From: JANQIV01 sp050117315
Lineage (GTDB): Bacteria > Bacteroidota > Ignavibacteria > Ignavibacteriales > Melioribacteraceae
Length of the DNA stretch: 26,148 bases
Assembly (NCBI GenBank): GCA_050117315.1
Contig: JASFMY010000098.1
Coordinates: 1-26,148 of the forward strand
Direction of reading: 5' to 3'
Translations under genes and position numbers: made by a program
Notes under the pieces: model-generated
What the model was told of the DNA's origin: nothing
Databases searched by the model: none
The model's input: only the letters and a program-made list of their open reading frames with translations
Shown here: in pieces, positions 8,520 through 16,432 of the stretch
How the letters are laid out: every line of letters starts with the position of its first letter
How positions within the stretch are numbered: position 1 is the first letter of the stretch

Positions 8520-10124
8520 ATGAGAAAAGTAATATTAACATTATACCTAATTATAAGTACATCTTTATTTGCCCAAAATTGGGAAGAGCTAGAATATTTC
8601 AAACCCTCCAGTAATGGGGATGCTCTGGGGCATTCTGTAGCAATATCCGGCAATTACGCCATTGTTGGAGCACCCTCGGATGATGATGGTGGTTCTACAT
8701 CAGGTTCGGCATATATTTATAAATTAAGCGAAGGCAATTGGACGCAAATGGTTAAGTTAAATGCCTCGGATGCCGATCAATATTGTCAATTTGGCTATTC
8801 GGTGGCAATATCCGGTAATTACGCCATTGTTGGTGCTTACAGAGATAGCGAGAATGCGTACTATGCAGGTGCGGCATATATTTATAAATTAAGTGACGGC
8901 GAATGGACGGAGACTGATAAAATAATGGCTGATGATGGAGAAGAGCAAGATTGCTTTGGTGTTTCAGTTTCTATATCCGGCAGTTATGCGTTTGTTGGTG
9001 CTTACATCAAAAACAATTTTACAGGCGCTGCTTATGTTTTTTCTGTATCTGATGAAGGATTAGGGACTCAGGTAGCTAAATTAGTGCCGGATGACGTTGC
9101 CGAGAATGATTACGTTGGTTATTCGGTTTCCATATCCGGCAATTATGCAATTGTTGGAATACCCCACAATGATGATACGGGTTCTGCATATATTTATGAA
9201 TTAAGTGGCGGTGCTTGGACGGAAATGATTAAGTTAACTGCTTCGGATGCCGCTGACTATCATTGCTTCGGCTGGTCGGTTTTCATATCCGGCAATTATG
9301 CAATTGTTGGTGCATACCAAGATGATGATGGCGGTGCTCAATCAGGTTCTGCATATATTTATGAATTAAGTGACGGTGCTTGGACACAAATAGCCAAGCT
9401 GACAGGCTCTAGAGCCTCTAGTAGCGCTTCTTTTGGTTATTCAGTTTCTATATCGTCGGATTATTACTCAATTATTGGTGCTCAAGGATACAGCAGCTAT
9501 TCCGGGGCAGTTTATATTTTTGGTGATTCCGATGCTTTACCTGTAGAACTAACTTCATTCACCGCATCTCTAGTTGAAGACGAAGTTCAACTAAATTGGC
9601 AAACCGCTACTGAAGTGAATAATTATGGATTTCAAGTTCAAAGAAACACCCCCCTTTCATCCCCCATCGAGGGGGGAACCGAAGGGGGGTGGGAAGATAT
9701 TGGTTTTGTGAACGGTAACGGCAACTCCAATTCGCCTAAAAGTTATTCCTATACAGATACCCCGACCGGAGGCACATCATTTAAATACAGACTAAAACAA
9801 ATAGACTTTAACGGCGCATATGAATACAGCGACGAGGTTGAAGTAACTTTGGATGCAATAACAGAGTACAGTCTTGAACAGAACTATCCAAATCCGTTTA
9901 ATCCAACTACAACGATCAGTTATCAAATACCGGTAGCGGGGAATGTAACATTAAAAATATATGATGTATTGGGAAAGGAAGTAATAACACTTGTAAATGA
10001 GACACAAGCAAGCGGTGTTTATAATGTAGAATTCAATGCATCTCAATTGGCGAGCGGAGTTTATATCTATAGATTGAGCTGCAATGATTTTATACAGATG
10101 AAGAAACTGCTTCTGATGAAGTGA
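8520..10124 (+). CDS. FG-GAP-like beta-propeller secreted protein with T9SS sorting domain
   Basis: Exported beta-propeller, probably a binding or adhesion protein. The ATG at 8520 (MRKVILTLYLIISTSLFAQ, a good signal peptide) is better than an in-frame TTG at 8490, because AAGGGA lies six bases before it. Six blades of about 50 residues share the core FGYSVAISGNYAIVGAY and SGSAYIYELSDGAWTQ. This is the non-calcium FG-GAP subtype, lacking the DxDGxxD loop seen in the 20612 gene. The linker domain (LPVELTSFTASL) carries a nested palindrome at 9648-9690. The tail is YPNPFNPTTTISYQIP through MKKLLLMK. A terminator follows. Blade number is by eye; the ligand is unknown. Confidence 0.88.
   Translation: MRKVILTLYLIISTSLFAQNWEELEYFKPSSNGDALGHSVAISGNYAIVGAPSDDDGGSTSGSAYIYKLSEGNWTQMVKLNASDADQYCQFGYSVAISGNYAIVGAYRDSENAYYAGAAYIYKLSDGEWTETDKIMADDGEEQDCFGVSVSISGSYAFVGAYIKNNFTGAAYVFSVSDEGLGTQVAKLVPDDVAENDYVGYSVSISGNYAIVGIPHNDDTGSAYIYELSGGAWTEMIKLTASDAADYHCFGWSVFISGNYAIVGAYQDDDGGAQSGSAYIYELSDGAWTQIAKLTGSRASSSASFGYSVSISSDYYSIIGAQGYSSYSGAVYIFGDSDALPVELTSFTASLVEDEVQLNWQTATEVNNYGFQVQRNTPLSSPIEGGTEGGWEDIGFVNGNGNSNSPKSYSYTDTPTGGTSFKYRLKQIDFNGAYEYSDEVEVTLDAITEYSLEQNYPNPFNPTTTISYQIPVAGNVTLKIYDVLGKEVITLVNETQASGVYNVEFNASQLASGVYIYRLSCNDFIQMKKLLLMK
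9648..9690. repeat. Nested palindrome inside coding sequence (copy C)
   Basis: Outer arms ACCCCCCTT (from 9648) and AAGGGGGGT (to 9690). Inner arms TCCCCC and GGGGGGA flank ATCGA. It adds TPLSSPIEGGTEGG between QVQRN and WEDIGF. It is closely related to copy B but seven bases shorter. Confidence 0.75.
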
Positions 10125-10152
10125 TAAAGTAATGTACAATTGACTAATCAAT

Positions 10153-10179
10153 GCCCTTCTCTCAAAAGAAGGGCTTTTT
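10153..10179. terminator. Rho-independent terminator between convergent genes
   Basis: Stem GCCCTTCT (10153-10160) and AGAAGGGC (10167-10174), loop CTCAAA, then TTTTTA. It lies 28 bases past the propeller stop codon. Confidence 0.85.
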
Positions 10180-10214
10180 ATTGGAAAGAATAGAATTATA
10201 AAAAAATAAAGCGG

Positions 10215-10949
10215 TTAATTATCTTCCTTCCCGCCAATTGTGAAAATGATATCGGGATAAAGATGAACAGGACGAACATCTACATAAGGTCGGTTCCACG
10301 GATAATTCCAAAGTCTGAAAGTCCAAATGCCTTTTGGCGAAGCCGGGAATCCCCTATCCGATTTATAGTTGTTGTCCCATAAAAGGTACCCGCCTACTTT
10401 TCTGCTTTTATTGTAATATTCCCATTTGGTATAGACCTCTCTAAATTCCGTGCCGACTGAAAGATTCCCTAAGTAATAACTTTTCGGGGAATCGAGTTCA
10501 ATTTTTCGAATTACCAAATCGTTGTCCCATTCCTTTTCGGGAAAGTTAATTACAAATCTTTCGGTAAATCCTTCCTGATCGATTGTCCTCTTTATTTTAC
10601 GCGGTTTGTCAAATGTTTCCACCACTATTTTTCTTTCTTCGCCGTCTTTTGAGTTGACTATTACTTTTATTTCAAAAGATTCCGGCATTAAAGAAAGTTC
10701 TGAATCAGGTATAATAAACTTACCTTCCGGGCCCTGTATGATTTCTTTATCCCCGTATATTATTTTTATTCCGTCCGGCGAAGGGGTAGACCATTCGATT
10801 GTTACGTCTTTATCGGGAAGACGGTATAGAGGATAAACTTGTACTTCCTTGAAATCCGAATTGTTGTTCTTTGAGTTTGAACCTGTCTCGGCCGCTAAAA
10901 AAGAGCCGGAAATAAACAGAATAAATAAAATTATGAAAGAGCATTTCAT
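10215..10949 (-). CDS. Secreted or periplasmic protein of unknown function
   Basis: No family recognised. The preferred start is ATG at 10949 (MKCSFIILFILFISGSFLAA, a clear signal peptide), since AGGTG lies six bases upstream. GTG at 10958 and ATG at 10955 are possible but would overlap that ribosome site. The mature chain of about 220 residues is rich in beta-strand patterns, with many Trp, Tyr and Pro residues. Near its C-terminus it has WTFRLWNYPWNRPYVDVRPV. It lacks a T9SS tail and a lipobox, so a periplasmic location is the simplest inference. It is convergent with the propeller gene and appears to be a single-gene unit. Its upstream side borders the repeat block. Confidence 0.7.
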   Translation of the reverse strand: MKCSFIILFILFISGSFLAAETGSNSKNNNSDFKEVQVYPLYRLPDKDVTIEWSTPSPDGIKIIYGDKEIIQGPEGKFIIPDSELSLMPESFEIKVIVNSKDGEERKIVVETFDKPRKIKRTIDQEGFTERFVINFPEKEWDNDLVIRKIELDSPKSYYLGNLSVGTEFREVYTKWEYYNKSRKVGGYLLWDNNYKSDRGFPASPKGIWTFRLWNYPWNRPYVDVRPVHLYPDIIFTIGGKEDN

Positions 10950-11161
10950 GGACATCACCTATTTGCAAAGTTTTTTATAACGACTTATACAATTTTAACC
11001 GCCATAAGTTAAAAAAATAACAAGAAAAATGAATCCGTTTTACATATTCTATCGACGGACAAAAACAATGCTAAAAAATAAAATTCCGGTAAATGGGAAG
11101 ATTTGTCTTTACATTCGCGACTTAGGTCTTGAGATTGTAAGGCAAGCCGTAACACAGATTA

Positions 11162-11189
11162 CTAGTGTTATGTCAACAATGACACGGCA
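11162..11189. repeat. Small imperfect inverted repeat, possible remnant of the adjacent element
   Basis: CTAG followed by TGTTATGTCA (11166-11175), then TGACACGGCA (11180-11189). The left arm resembles the CTAGTGTCGTGTCAAC end of the element starting at 11197. This may be a collapsed copy of that element's two ends. Confidence 0.4.
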
Positions 11190-11196
11190 CTTCACA

Positions 11197-11468
11197 CTAG
11201 TGTCGTGTCAACTTTGTATTGTCGAATCCCCGGCGTAGTTTGTCGGAGTGAGAAATCTTGAGCCCAATATCCACAAGTCAAATTGATTTTGGGATTTTGC
11301 CATAAAGTCCTCTCTTTTTAAGAGAGGATTTAGGTGAGTTTTAAATAAAAGCAAAATCCCAAAAACAATTTGCAACAAGTATATATAAAGATTTCTCAGT
11401 CGCACAAAAGGCTCCTTCGAAATGTCAATCTTTGAGTTTACGAAACTTTATAGTTGACACGACACTAG
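11197..11468. mobile_element. Candidate MITE-like element with 17-bp perfect inverted ends
   Basis: CTAGTGTCGTGTCAACT (11197-11213) and its exact reverse complement (11452-11468) bound 272 bases. No transposase is inside. Within lie a second inverted pair (GAGAAATCTT near 11252 and AAGATTTCTC near 11389), and inside that the dispersed hairpin element (11265-11387). CTAG at both ends would fit a CTAG target duplication like that of some IS5-family elements. Because CTAG is itself palindromic, it could equally be part of the inverted ends. Confidence 0.55.
11265..11387. repeat. Dispersed palindromic hairpin element, copy 2
   Basis: The arms at 11279-11299 and 11352-11372 match as reverse complements with one mismatch in 21 (CAAATTG, TTTTGGGATTTTG). 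The centre is TCCTCTC (11308-11314) and GAGAGGA (11322-11328). The same arms, centre and TATACTTGT-type flank occur at 4319-4471. Confidence 0.7.
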
Positions 11469-11600
11469 GGCAAGGCGGAACAGTTGTATGTTGCCTAAAG
11501 AAAGCCGGGTTTTTGTTAAGACTTATTGCCACAGCCGGAAAGGAAAAGACTTTTTTCCCGTTATTTGCATTATTTGTTAATATCAATAGTTTCCTTTACC

Positions 11601-11915
11601 CTTCCCCAGACGCCTTCCGGCCTTCTCCAAATGCTTTCCGGCCTTCCCCAAACGCTTTCCGGCCTTCCCCAAACGCTTTCCGGCTTTCCCCAAACGCTTT
11701 CCGGCTTTCCCCAAACGCTTTCCGGCTTTCCCCAAACGCTTTCCGGCCTTCCCCAAATGCTTTCCGGCCTTCCCCAAATGCCTTCCGGCCTTCCCCAAAT
11801 GCCTTCCGGCCTTCCCCAGACGCTTTCCGGCCTTCCCCAAACGCTTTCCGGCTTTCCCCAGACGCCTTCCGGCTTTCCCCAAACGCCTTTCGGCCTTCCC
11901 CAAATGCGTTGAGGG
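11601..11915. repeat. GC-rich 21-bp tandem array, 15 units
   Basis: Fifteen consecutive units of exactly 21 bp with core CCCCAAACGCTTTCCGG; the last is degenerate. Variation is limited to a few positions (AGACG, AAACG or AAATG; GCTTT or GCCTT; GGCC or GGCT). Because 21 is a multiple of three, long open frames appear on both strands (for example FRPSPNA repeated). They have no signal peptide, ribosome site or recognisable flanking domain, so I treat them as an effect of the period. Confidence 0.95.
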
Positions 11916-12176
11916 ATTCCCACGGCGCCTTGCGGGAAGACTTCGGGGTCTTCATTTGCACTTATTAGAGTTCCGAACATAGGAAACACTCAAGCAGCAA
12001 AATTAACGGTTTATAATTCGTTAGGCCAGAAAGTATCAACACTATTAAACGAAGTAAAGACACCGGGAAATTATGAAATAGAGTTTAACGGAAGTAATCT
12101 CGCGAGCGGAGTATATTTTTATAAGCTGACCAGCGGGAGCTTTGTGCAGACAAATAAGATGCTTTTGCTAAAGTAA
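11912..12176 (+). pseudogene. Orphan T9SS sorting-domain fragment
   Basis: This frame has no start codon. It encodes IRVPNIGNTQAAKLTVYNS, then a typical sorting-domain end (LGQKVSTLLNEV, YEIEFNGSNLASGVYFYKL, TNKMLLLK) and stops at TAA 12174-12176. The invariant YPNPFNP part and the whole cargo domain are missing; in their place lies the 21-bp array. The fragment is less similar to the five complete tails than they are to one another. I infer the 3' remnant of a cargo gene destroyed by insertion, deletion or array expansion. A hairpin terminator still follows it. Confidence 0.8.
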
Positions 12177-12192
12177 TATTTAAGTAAATTCT

Positions 12193-12228
12193 AAAGTGTA
12201 ACGCAGATAATTTTCTGCGTTACACTTT
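12193..12228 (+). terminator. Hairpin terminator after the orphan tail
   Basis: A 15-bp perfect stem, AAAGTGTAACGCAGA (12193-12207) and its complement (12214-12228), with a six-base loop. There is no long T-run after it, only TTT within the arm and then ATATT, so termination strength is uncertain. Confidence 0.65.
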
Positions 12229-12333
12229 ATATTATCAATTATTAAAAATGCTAATAACAAAATTTCCTTTGTTTCCACCTAATAAATTTTTCTCACCAAA
12301 CCATTGGGTAATAATTCAAAAACTTTTCATAAT

Positions 12334-12369
12334 TGTGAAATATATGCATAGGTGCGAAATATATTCGCA
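12334..12369. promoter_or_regulatory. Candidate operator upstream of the protease
   Basis: A perfect 6-bp inverted repeat, TGCGAAATATATTCGCA (12353-12369), is preceded 19 bases earlier by a half-similar copy that also contains GAAATATAT. Direct spacing of nearly two helical turns plus dyad symmetry is typical of tandem regulator sites. No known regulator is assigned. Confidence 0.35.
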
Positions 12370-12504
12370 GATTATTTAGGAAAATAAAGAAAATGATGCT
12401 ATTATTGACTTTTATTTTTGGTATTAGAATTGACTAGATAGAAGCTTAAAATTAATCGCCGTATAATAGATATTTAATATAACCAACACTTACTAGAAGG
12501 ACAG

Positions 12505-15500
12505 ATGAATCACCAATCTGTTGGATACTTATTATTACTTTTTTTGGGATTCTTTTCCGCTACGCTGTCACAATACAAACCAATCACACAAAAAAATGAA
12601 ATTGAAACACAGTTAAATGGAAACAAAAATGTTATAATAAAAGAAGTAATTGAACTTAAAAACGGTGAAAAACTACAATGTGTTCCGGAAGAAAAAGAAA
12701 TTTTTGATTTAATTGTAGAATTTAATGAAGAGCCTTTTTTTATTAAACAAAAGAAATCATTAAGCAAAGCTTCGGACGTATCCTACTATACAAACCTGCT
12801 TGCACAATTTAGAGATGATGTAGAACAAAAATTTAACAAGCTCCAAAAAACGTTGCTAGAAAATCAAACGGTTCCGGAAATAACAAAAGAATATTATAAA
12901 GTATTTTTCGGGGCTGCGTTAAAAGTCCCGCACGCAATGCTCAATACTATAAACAATCTGCCTTATGTTAAAAAGATTCATTTTAACAAGACAGTAAAGA
13001 CAAGCGTTGTTGACGGAAAGGCGATCATCAAAGCGGATCAACTTAGCACTGAATTCAATACCGGCGGTGAAGGTATACGCATTGGAGTACTTGATACGGG
13101 GATTGACTATATGCACCCTTTTCTTGGAGGAGGATACGGAGATGGACAAAAAGTAGTAGGGGGATACGACTTTGTTGACGACGACGATGACCCGATGGAT
13201 TTACACTCCCACGGAACCCACGTTGCCGGAATAATTGCAGGAAGAAACGATTCCCTTTCGGGTGTTGCCCCGGATGCCAGTCTTTACGCTTACCGTGTTC
13301 TTGATGAACGTGGGGAAGGAAGCGAATCCGATGTAATTTCGGCAATTGAACGTTCCTTAGACCCCAACGGGGATGAAGATATAACAGACAAACTTGATAT
13401 TGTAAATATGAGTTTAGGCAGCGATGAAGGAGAGCCTGATGATGCAATGTCAACAGCAGTAAACAATGCTGTTTCGCTCGGAATTACTTTTTGTATTGCT
13501 GCCGGGAACAGGGGTAGTTATGGGTTTTTCAAAATCGCCAGCCCTGGTATGGCTGAATCCGCCATAACTGTAGGTGCTACCGACAAGTCCGATAATCTAG
13601 CATATTTCAGTTCAAAGGGACCGGTTATGGGTTCTTATTCCGTAAAGCCGGATGTTCTAGCTCCCGGAGTGAATATTAATTCCTCGGTATTGGGAGAAGA
13701 GTACGATACATATAGCGGGACTTCAATGGCAACGCCGTTTGTTGCGGGTGTTGCAGCGTTATTAAAATCCATACACCCTGACTGGACGCCGCAAAAGATA
13801 AAATCAGCCTTGATGAGTACAGCAGTTGATTTGAACCTTGAAGTAATGCAGCAGGGAAAAGGAAGAATAAATGCTTTGGATGCCGCCGATGTTGATTTTT
13901 TTTCCAATCCCCAGGTTATAAGTTTCGGAGGGAATAAGGAAGCAGATGAAGGCTGGCAATCTGAAAAAACAATAACTTATTACAACGATTCCGAAACCGC
14001 AAAATCTTATGATGTTTCTTTCGACGGTATAATACCCGGTGTAACACTTTCTTCCGATGTCAATTCGTTTACTATTAATCCTCAGGATTCTTTTAAAGTG
14101 AATTACTCAATTGAAGTTGATAACAGCATTGTTGATTACCCTCCTTCCGGTACAAGTATGACTTATGAAGGCAACGTTTACGTTACCGGTTCAACAGATA
14201 CCCTCGTTATTCCCTGGGCATTTGTAAAACTATTCCAGGTGCAGTTGACATTCGACCAACCGTACCCGTTTTTTGATTTCATAGGGGATAATAATTATGT
14301 GGGGTTTGAGCAGGCTAATTGGATTGATTCTTATAATGCTAATCTTGTAATCAACTATGGAAGTTATGATTTTATATGTCATTTTACGCATGAATCCGGG
14401 GCTAACGGAACCTATGTAAAACCGGTTGAAATTTCAAAAGAAGTATTGCAATACTCATTCAACATCAATGATGCTAAAAATGTTATCTCCGTTACGGGAG
14501 TTGATAATAGCGGAGAGAATCTTGGGAAATACGATATTTATGAAAGAAAAATAAGAACAGAACTTTCCGAGATGAATTACCTAAAAGCGCTTGAGCATAC
14601 TCACATTTTTATAGATTGGTATTCGATAACAGGGGAACTGCCTGAAGAAGATATTTTAGTAGTACCGGATTTGCCGGAAACTTGCACAATCGAAGCTTTT
14701 GAAATGGCCGCCGATTTTCAAAACTATAAAAGTATTTATTTCATGAACTTCCCTGCCGTTAACGGTATAGATTCCGATTACCGGTTTGAAGATAATTCGC
14801 CTAATTATGTGTCAAAAAAAATTGAGATCGGGTTCCCCTCTTATGCCGATATTAATGCCTTTCCAATTGGAATAGATGAATACTGGGAAAAAGAAAATCA
14901 AGAATATTTTGTCGAAGGTATTAGATCAATAGACTATTTGGATAACGTCTCTTCAAACTGGACCGGGGATATTTATTTTACCAAAGTAACTAACAGTAAC
15001 CATATCGCTTTCCCAATAATACAAACTTTTGAAGATAGAAGGTTATCGCAGGCGGGCGGCGTTCAGCTTTTAGGTTACAGCCACCATATTGCAACTCCGC
15101 CTTTGTACTTTGAAAAAGATTCTATTATGTGCGGCTGGGCAGGCGATCCGACTACCACTATTTCACAAGCATTTTTAGAAAACGGACTTTACTTTGGAAT
15201 ACCGCCGTTCTATACTTTTGCCGGGTGGACAACAAACGAACAAAGCAATGTTATTGATGCGGAATTTTATGTAAGAGGTCAATTCAGCGATTTGCGTAAT
15301 AAAGAAACTCAGCTTTCAATCTACAATCTTTACGATGCCGACGGAAATAATATTGCTTCCGGCAAACTAAAGGACTTTGAAATAGAAAGGTTGAACGATG
15401 CGGAATATTCATTTGAAATTGTAAATGAAGAATATTACCTGGGAAGCGAAAATGGAATAGCAACTCTTAAAAGCAGTTTCGATTTAAGCCGCAGCGATGC

Positions 15501-16227
15501 AAAGCCGCCCTCTTTTACATCGCTTAAACTTATGGATGAAAACGGGGCAGCAATTAAAACTATTGGAGACACTGACGGCGCATTTCTTCAATTTTCCGTT
15601 GCCGATTTCAACCTGAATAGGAAATCACGCTTATACAATTCCGATTCCACGTTTATAAACTTTACAGGCAGTTACCGGGGATTACTTGAAGACTCTACAA
15701 AGTTCTTTTCCCGGTTATCAGACGGCAGCCATTGGGAAGAACTGCCGCTGATAAAACTATCCGAAAACGAATCAACCGGATCATTATACCTGTGTGATCT
15801 TTCACATTTTGCTGCCTACGATTCCGGGATGATATGCTTTAAAATCAAGACGTGTGATTTGGCAGGTAACACTACCGCTTGGACTATGGAACCGGGAATT
15901 GCAATTGGAGATATTGGTAATATAACCGGGATTGAAAATGAAGATGATGCCGAAACATTGCCGCAAACATATTCGCTTGAGCAGAATTATCCTAATCCTT
16001 TTAACCCGACGACAACAATTAGCTATCAGATATCTGAATCGGGAAAAGTATCTTTAAAGGTCTATGATGTATTGGGCAGGGAAGTAACAACGCTTGTAAA
16101 CGAAACACAACCAAGCGGAGTTTATTCGGTAGAATTTAATGCGTCGAGACTTGCTAGCGGAGTCTATATTTACAGATTAAAGTGTAATGATTTTTTGCAG
16201 ACCAGGAAACTTCTTTTTATAAAATAA
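12505..16227 (+). CDS. Subtilisin-like serine protease (S8) with T9SS sorting domain
   Basis: Exported endopeptidase. Signal peptide MNHQSVGYLLLLFLGFFSAT, then a propeptide-like region (residues about 65-165, FDLIVEFNEEPFF). The S8 domain covers about residues 188-460 with all catalytic residues visible: Asp197 (VLDTGID), His236 (SHGTHVAG), oxyanion Asn335 (AAGNRG) and Ser407 (SGTSMATPFVAG). A long beta-rich region of about 650 residues follows, presumably Ig- or fibronectin-like spacers. It ends in a complete T9SS tail (YPNPFNPTTTISYQIS through TRKLLFIK, residues about 1155-1240). Unlike the four other cargo genes, it lacks the LPVEL linker domain and the nested palindrome. The start is supported by AGAAGG four bases upstream. 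The substrate is unknown. A terminator follows. Confidence 0.95.
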   Translation: MNHQSVGYLLLLFLGFFSATLSQYKPITQKNEIETQLNGNKNVIIKEVIELKNGEKLQCVPEEKEIFDLIVEFNEEPFFIKQKKSLSKASDVSYYTNLLAQFRDDVEQKFNKLQKTLLENQTVPEITKEYYKVFFGAALKVPHAMLNTINNLPYVKKIHFNKTVKTSVVDGKAIIKADQLSTEFNTGGEGIRIGVLDTGIDYMHPFLGGGYGDGQKVVGGYDFVDDDDDPMDLHSHGTHVAGIIAGRNDSLSGVAPDASLYAYRVLDERGEGSESDVISAIERSLDPNGDEDITDKLDIVNMSLGSDEGEPDDAMSTAVNNAVSLGITFCIAAGNRGSYGFFKIASPGMAESAITVGATDKSDNLAYFSSKGPVMGSYSVKPDVLAPGVNINSSVLGEEYDTYSGTSMATPFVAGVAALLKSIHPDWTPQKIKSALMSTAVDLNLEVMQQGKGRINALDAADVDFFSNPQVISFGGNKEADEGWQSEKTITYYNDSETAKSYDVSFDGIIPGVTLSSDVNSFTINPQDSFKVNYSIEVDNSIVDYPPSGTSMTYEGNVYVTGSTDTLVIPWAFVKLFQVQLTFDQPYPFFDFIGDNNYVGFEQANWIDSYNANLVINYGSYDFICHFTHESGANGTYVKPVEISKEVLQYSFNINDAKNVISVTGVDNSGENLGKYDIYERKIRTELSEMNYLKALEHTHIFIDWYSITGELPEEDILVVPDLPETCTIEAFEMAADFQNYKSIYFMNFPAVNGIDSDYRFEDNSPNYVSKKIEIGFPSYADINAFPIGIDEYWEKENQEYFVEGIRSIDYLDNVSSNWTGDIYFTKVTNSNHIAFPIIQTFEDRRLSQAGGVQLLGYSHHIATPPLYFEKDSIMCGWAGDPTTTISQAFLENGLYFGIPPFYTFAGWTTNEQSNVIDAEFYVRGQFSDLRNKETQLSIYNLYDADGNNIASGKLKDFEIERLNDAEYSFEIVNEEYYLGSENGIATLKSSFDLSRSDAKPPSFTSLKLMDENGAAIKTIGDTDGAFLQFSVADFNLNRKSRLYNSDSTFINFTGSYRGLLEDSTKFFSRLSDGSHWEELPLIKLSENESTGSLYLCDLSHFAAYDSGMICFKIKTCDLAGNTTAWTMEPGIAIGDIGNITGIENEDDAETLPQTYSLEQNYPNPFNPTTTISYQISESGKVSLKVYDVLGREVTTLVNETQPSGVYSVEFNASRLASGVYIYRLKCNDFLQTRKLLFIK

Positions 16228-16235
16228 CTATTCAA

Positions 16236-16265
16236 AATCCCGCATAGCCATGCGGGATTTTCATT
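16236..16265 (+). terminator. Rho-independent terminator after the protease gene
   Basis: A 10-bp stem, AATCCCGCAT (16236-16245) and ATGCGGGATT (16250-16259), loop AGCC, followed by TTTCATTCTTTT. It begins nine bases after the stop. Confidence 0.85.
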
Positions 16266-16432
16266 CTTTTCCGTAAAAACACCTGGAATTATTATGCAAA
16301 CAAGCATTGAAAAGATTAACCATTCTTATGGTCGGTAATTTTAGTATCTAGTAAAAAATAGTATTTCTTGAATAAACTTATTCGTAATCAACATCGACGA
16401 TAGTGCCAGATAAGTATTATTAAAAATATAAA

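Larger units (their letters stand above)
10950..11600. other. Gene-poor repeat block
   Basis: No credible gene. An open frame at 11029-11238 has no ribosome site or recognisable product. The region contains a small inverted repeat (11162-11189), a long nested inverted-repeat element (11197-11468) and unremarkable sequence leading to the 21-bp array. Confidence 0.6.
12177..12504. other. Intergenic region upstream of the protease gene
   Basis: It contains the hairpin at 12193-12228, a palindrome pair at 12334-12369 and the ribosome site AGAAGG (12495-12500), four bases before the ATG at 12505. It is otherwise AT-rich. A TATAAT at 12462-12467 has no well-spaced -35 partner. No small gene seen. 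Confidence 0.5.

Noticed and set aside
11029..11238. Small gene of 69 codons
   Set aside because: No ribosome site, no recognisable product, and it runs into the inverted-repeat element.
11432..11989. Long open frames on both strands through the 21-bp array, for example FRPSPNA repeats
   Set aside because: A period divisible by three without stop codons opens several frames at once. None has a signal peptide, ribosome site or recognisable flanking domain.
12430..12467. TTGACT / TATAAT promoter for the protease
   Set aside because: The spacer is 26 bases, too long for a standard promoter, and the group often uses other consensus sequences.
13055..13453. Antisense open frame of 132 codons opposite the protease
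   Set aside because: It lies opposite the conserved S8 catalytic domain and shows no domain of its own.
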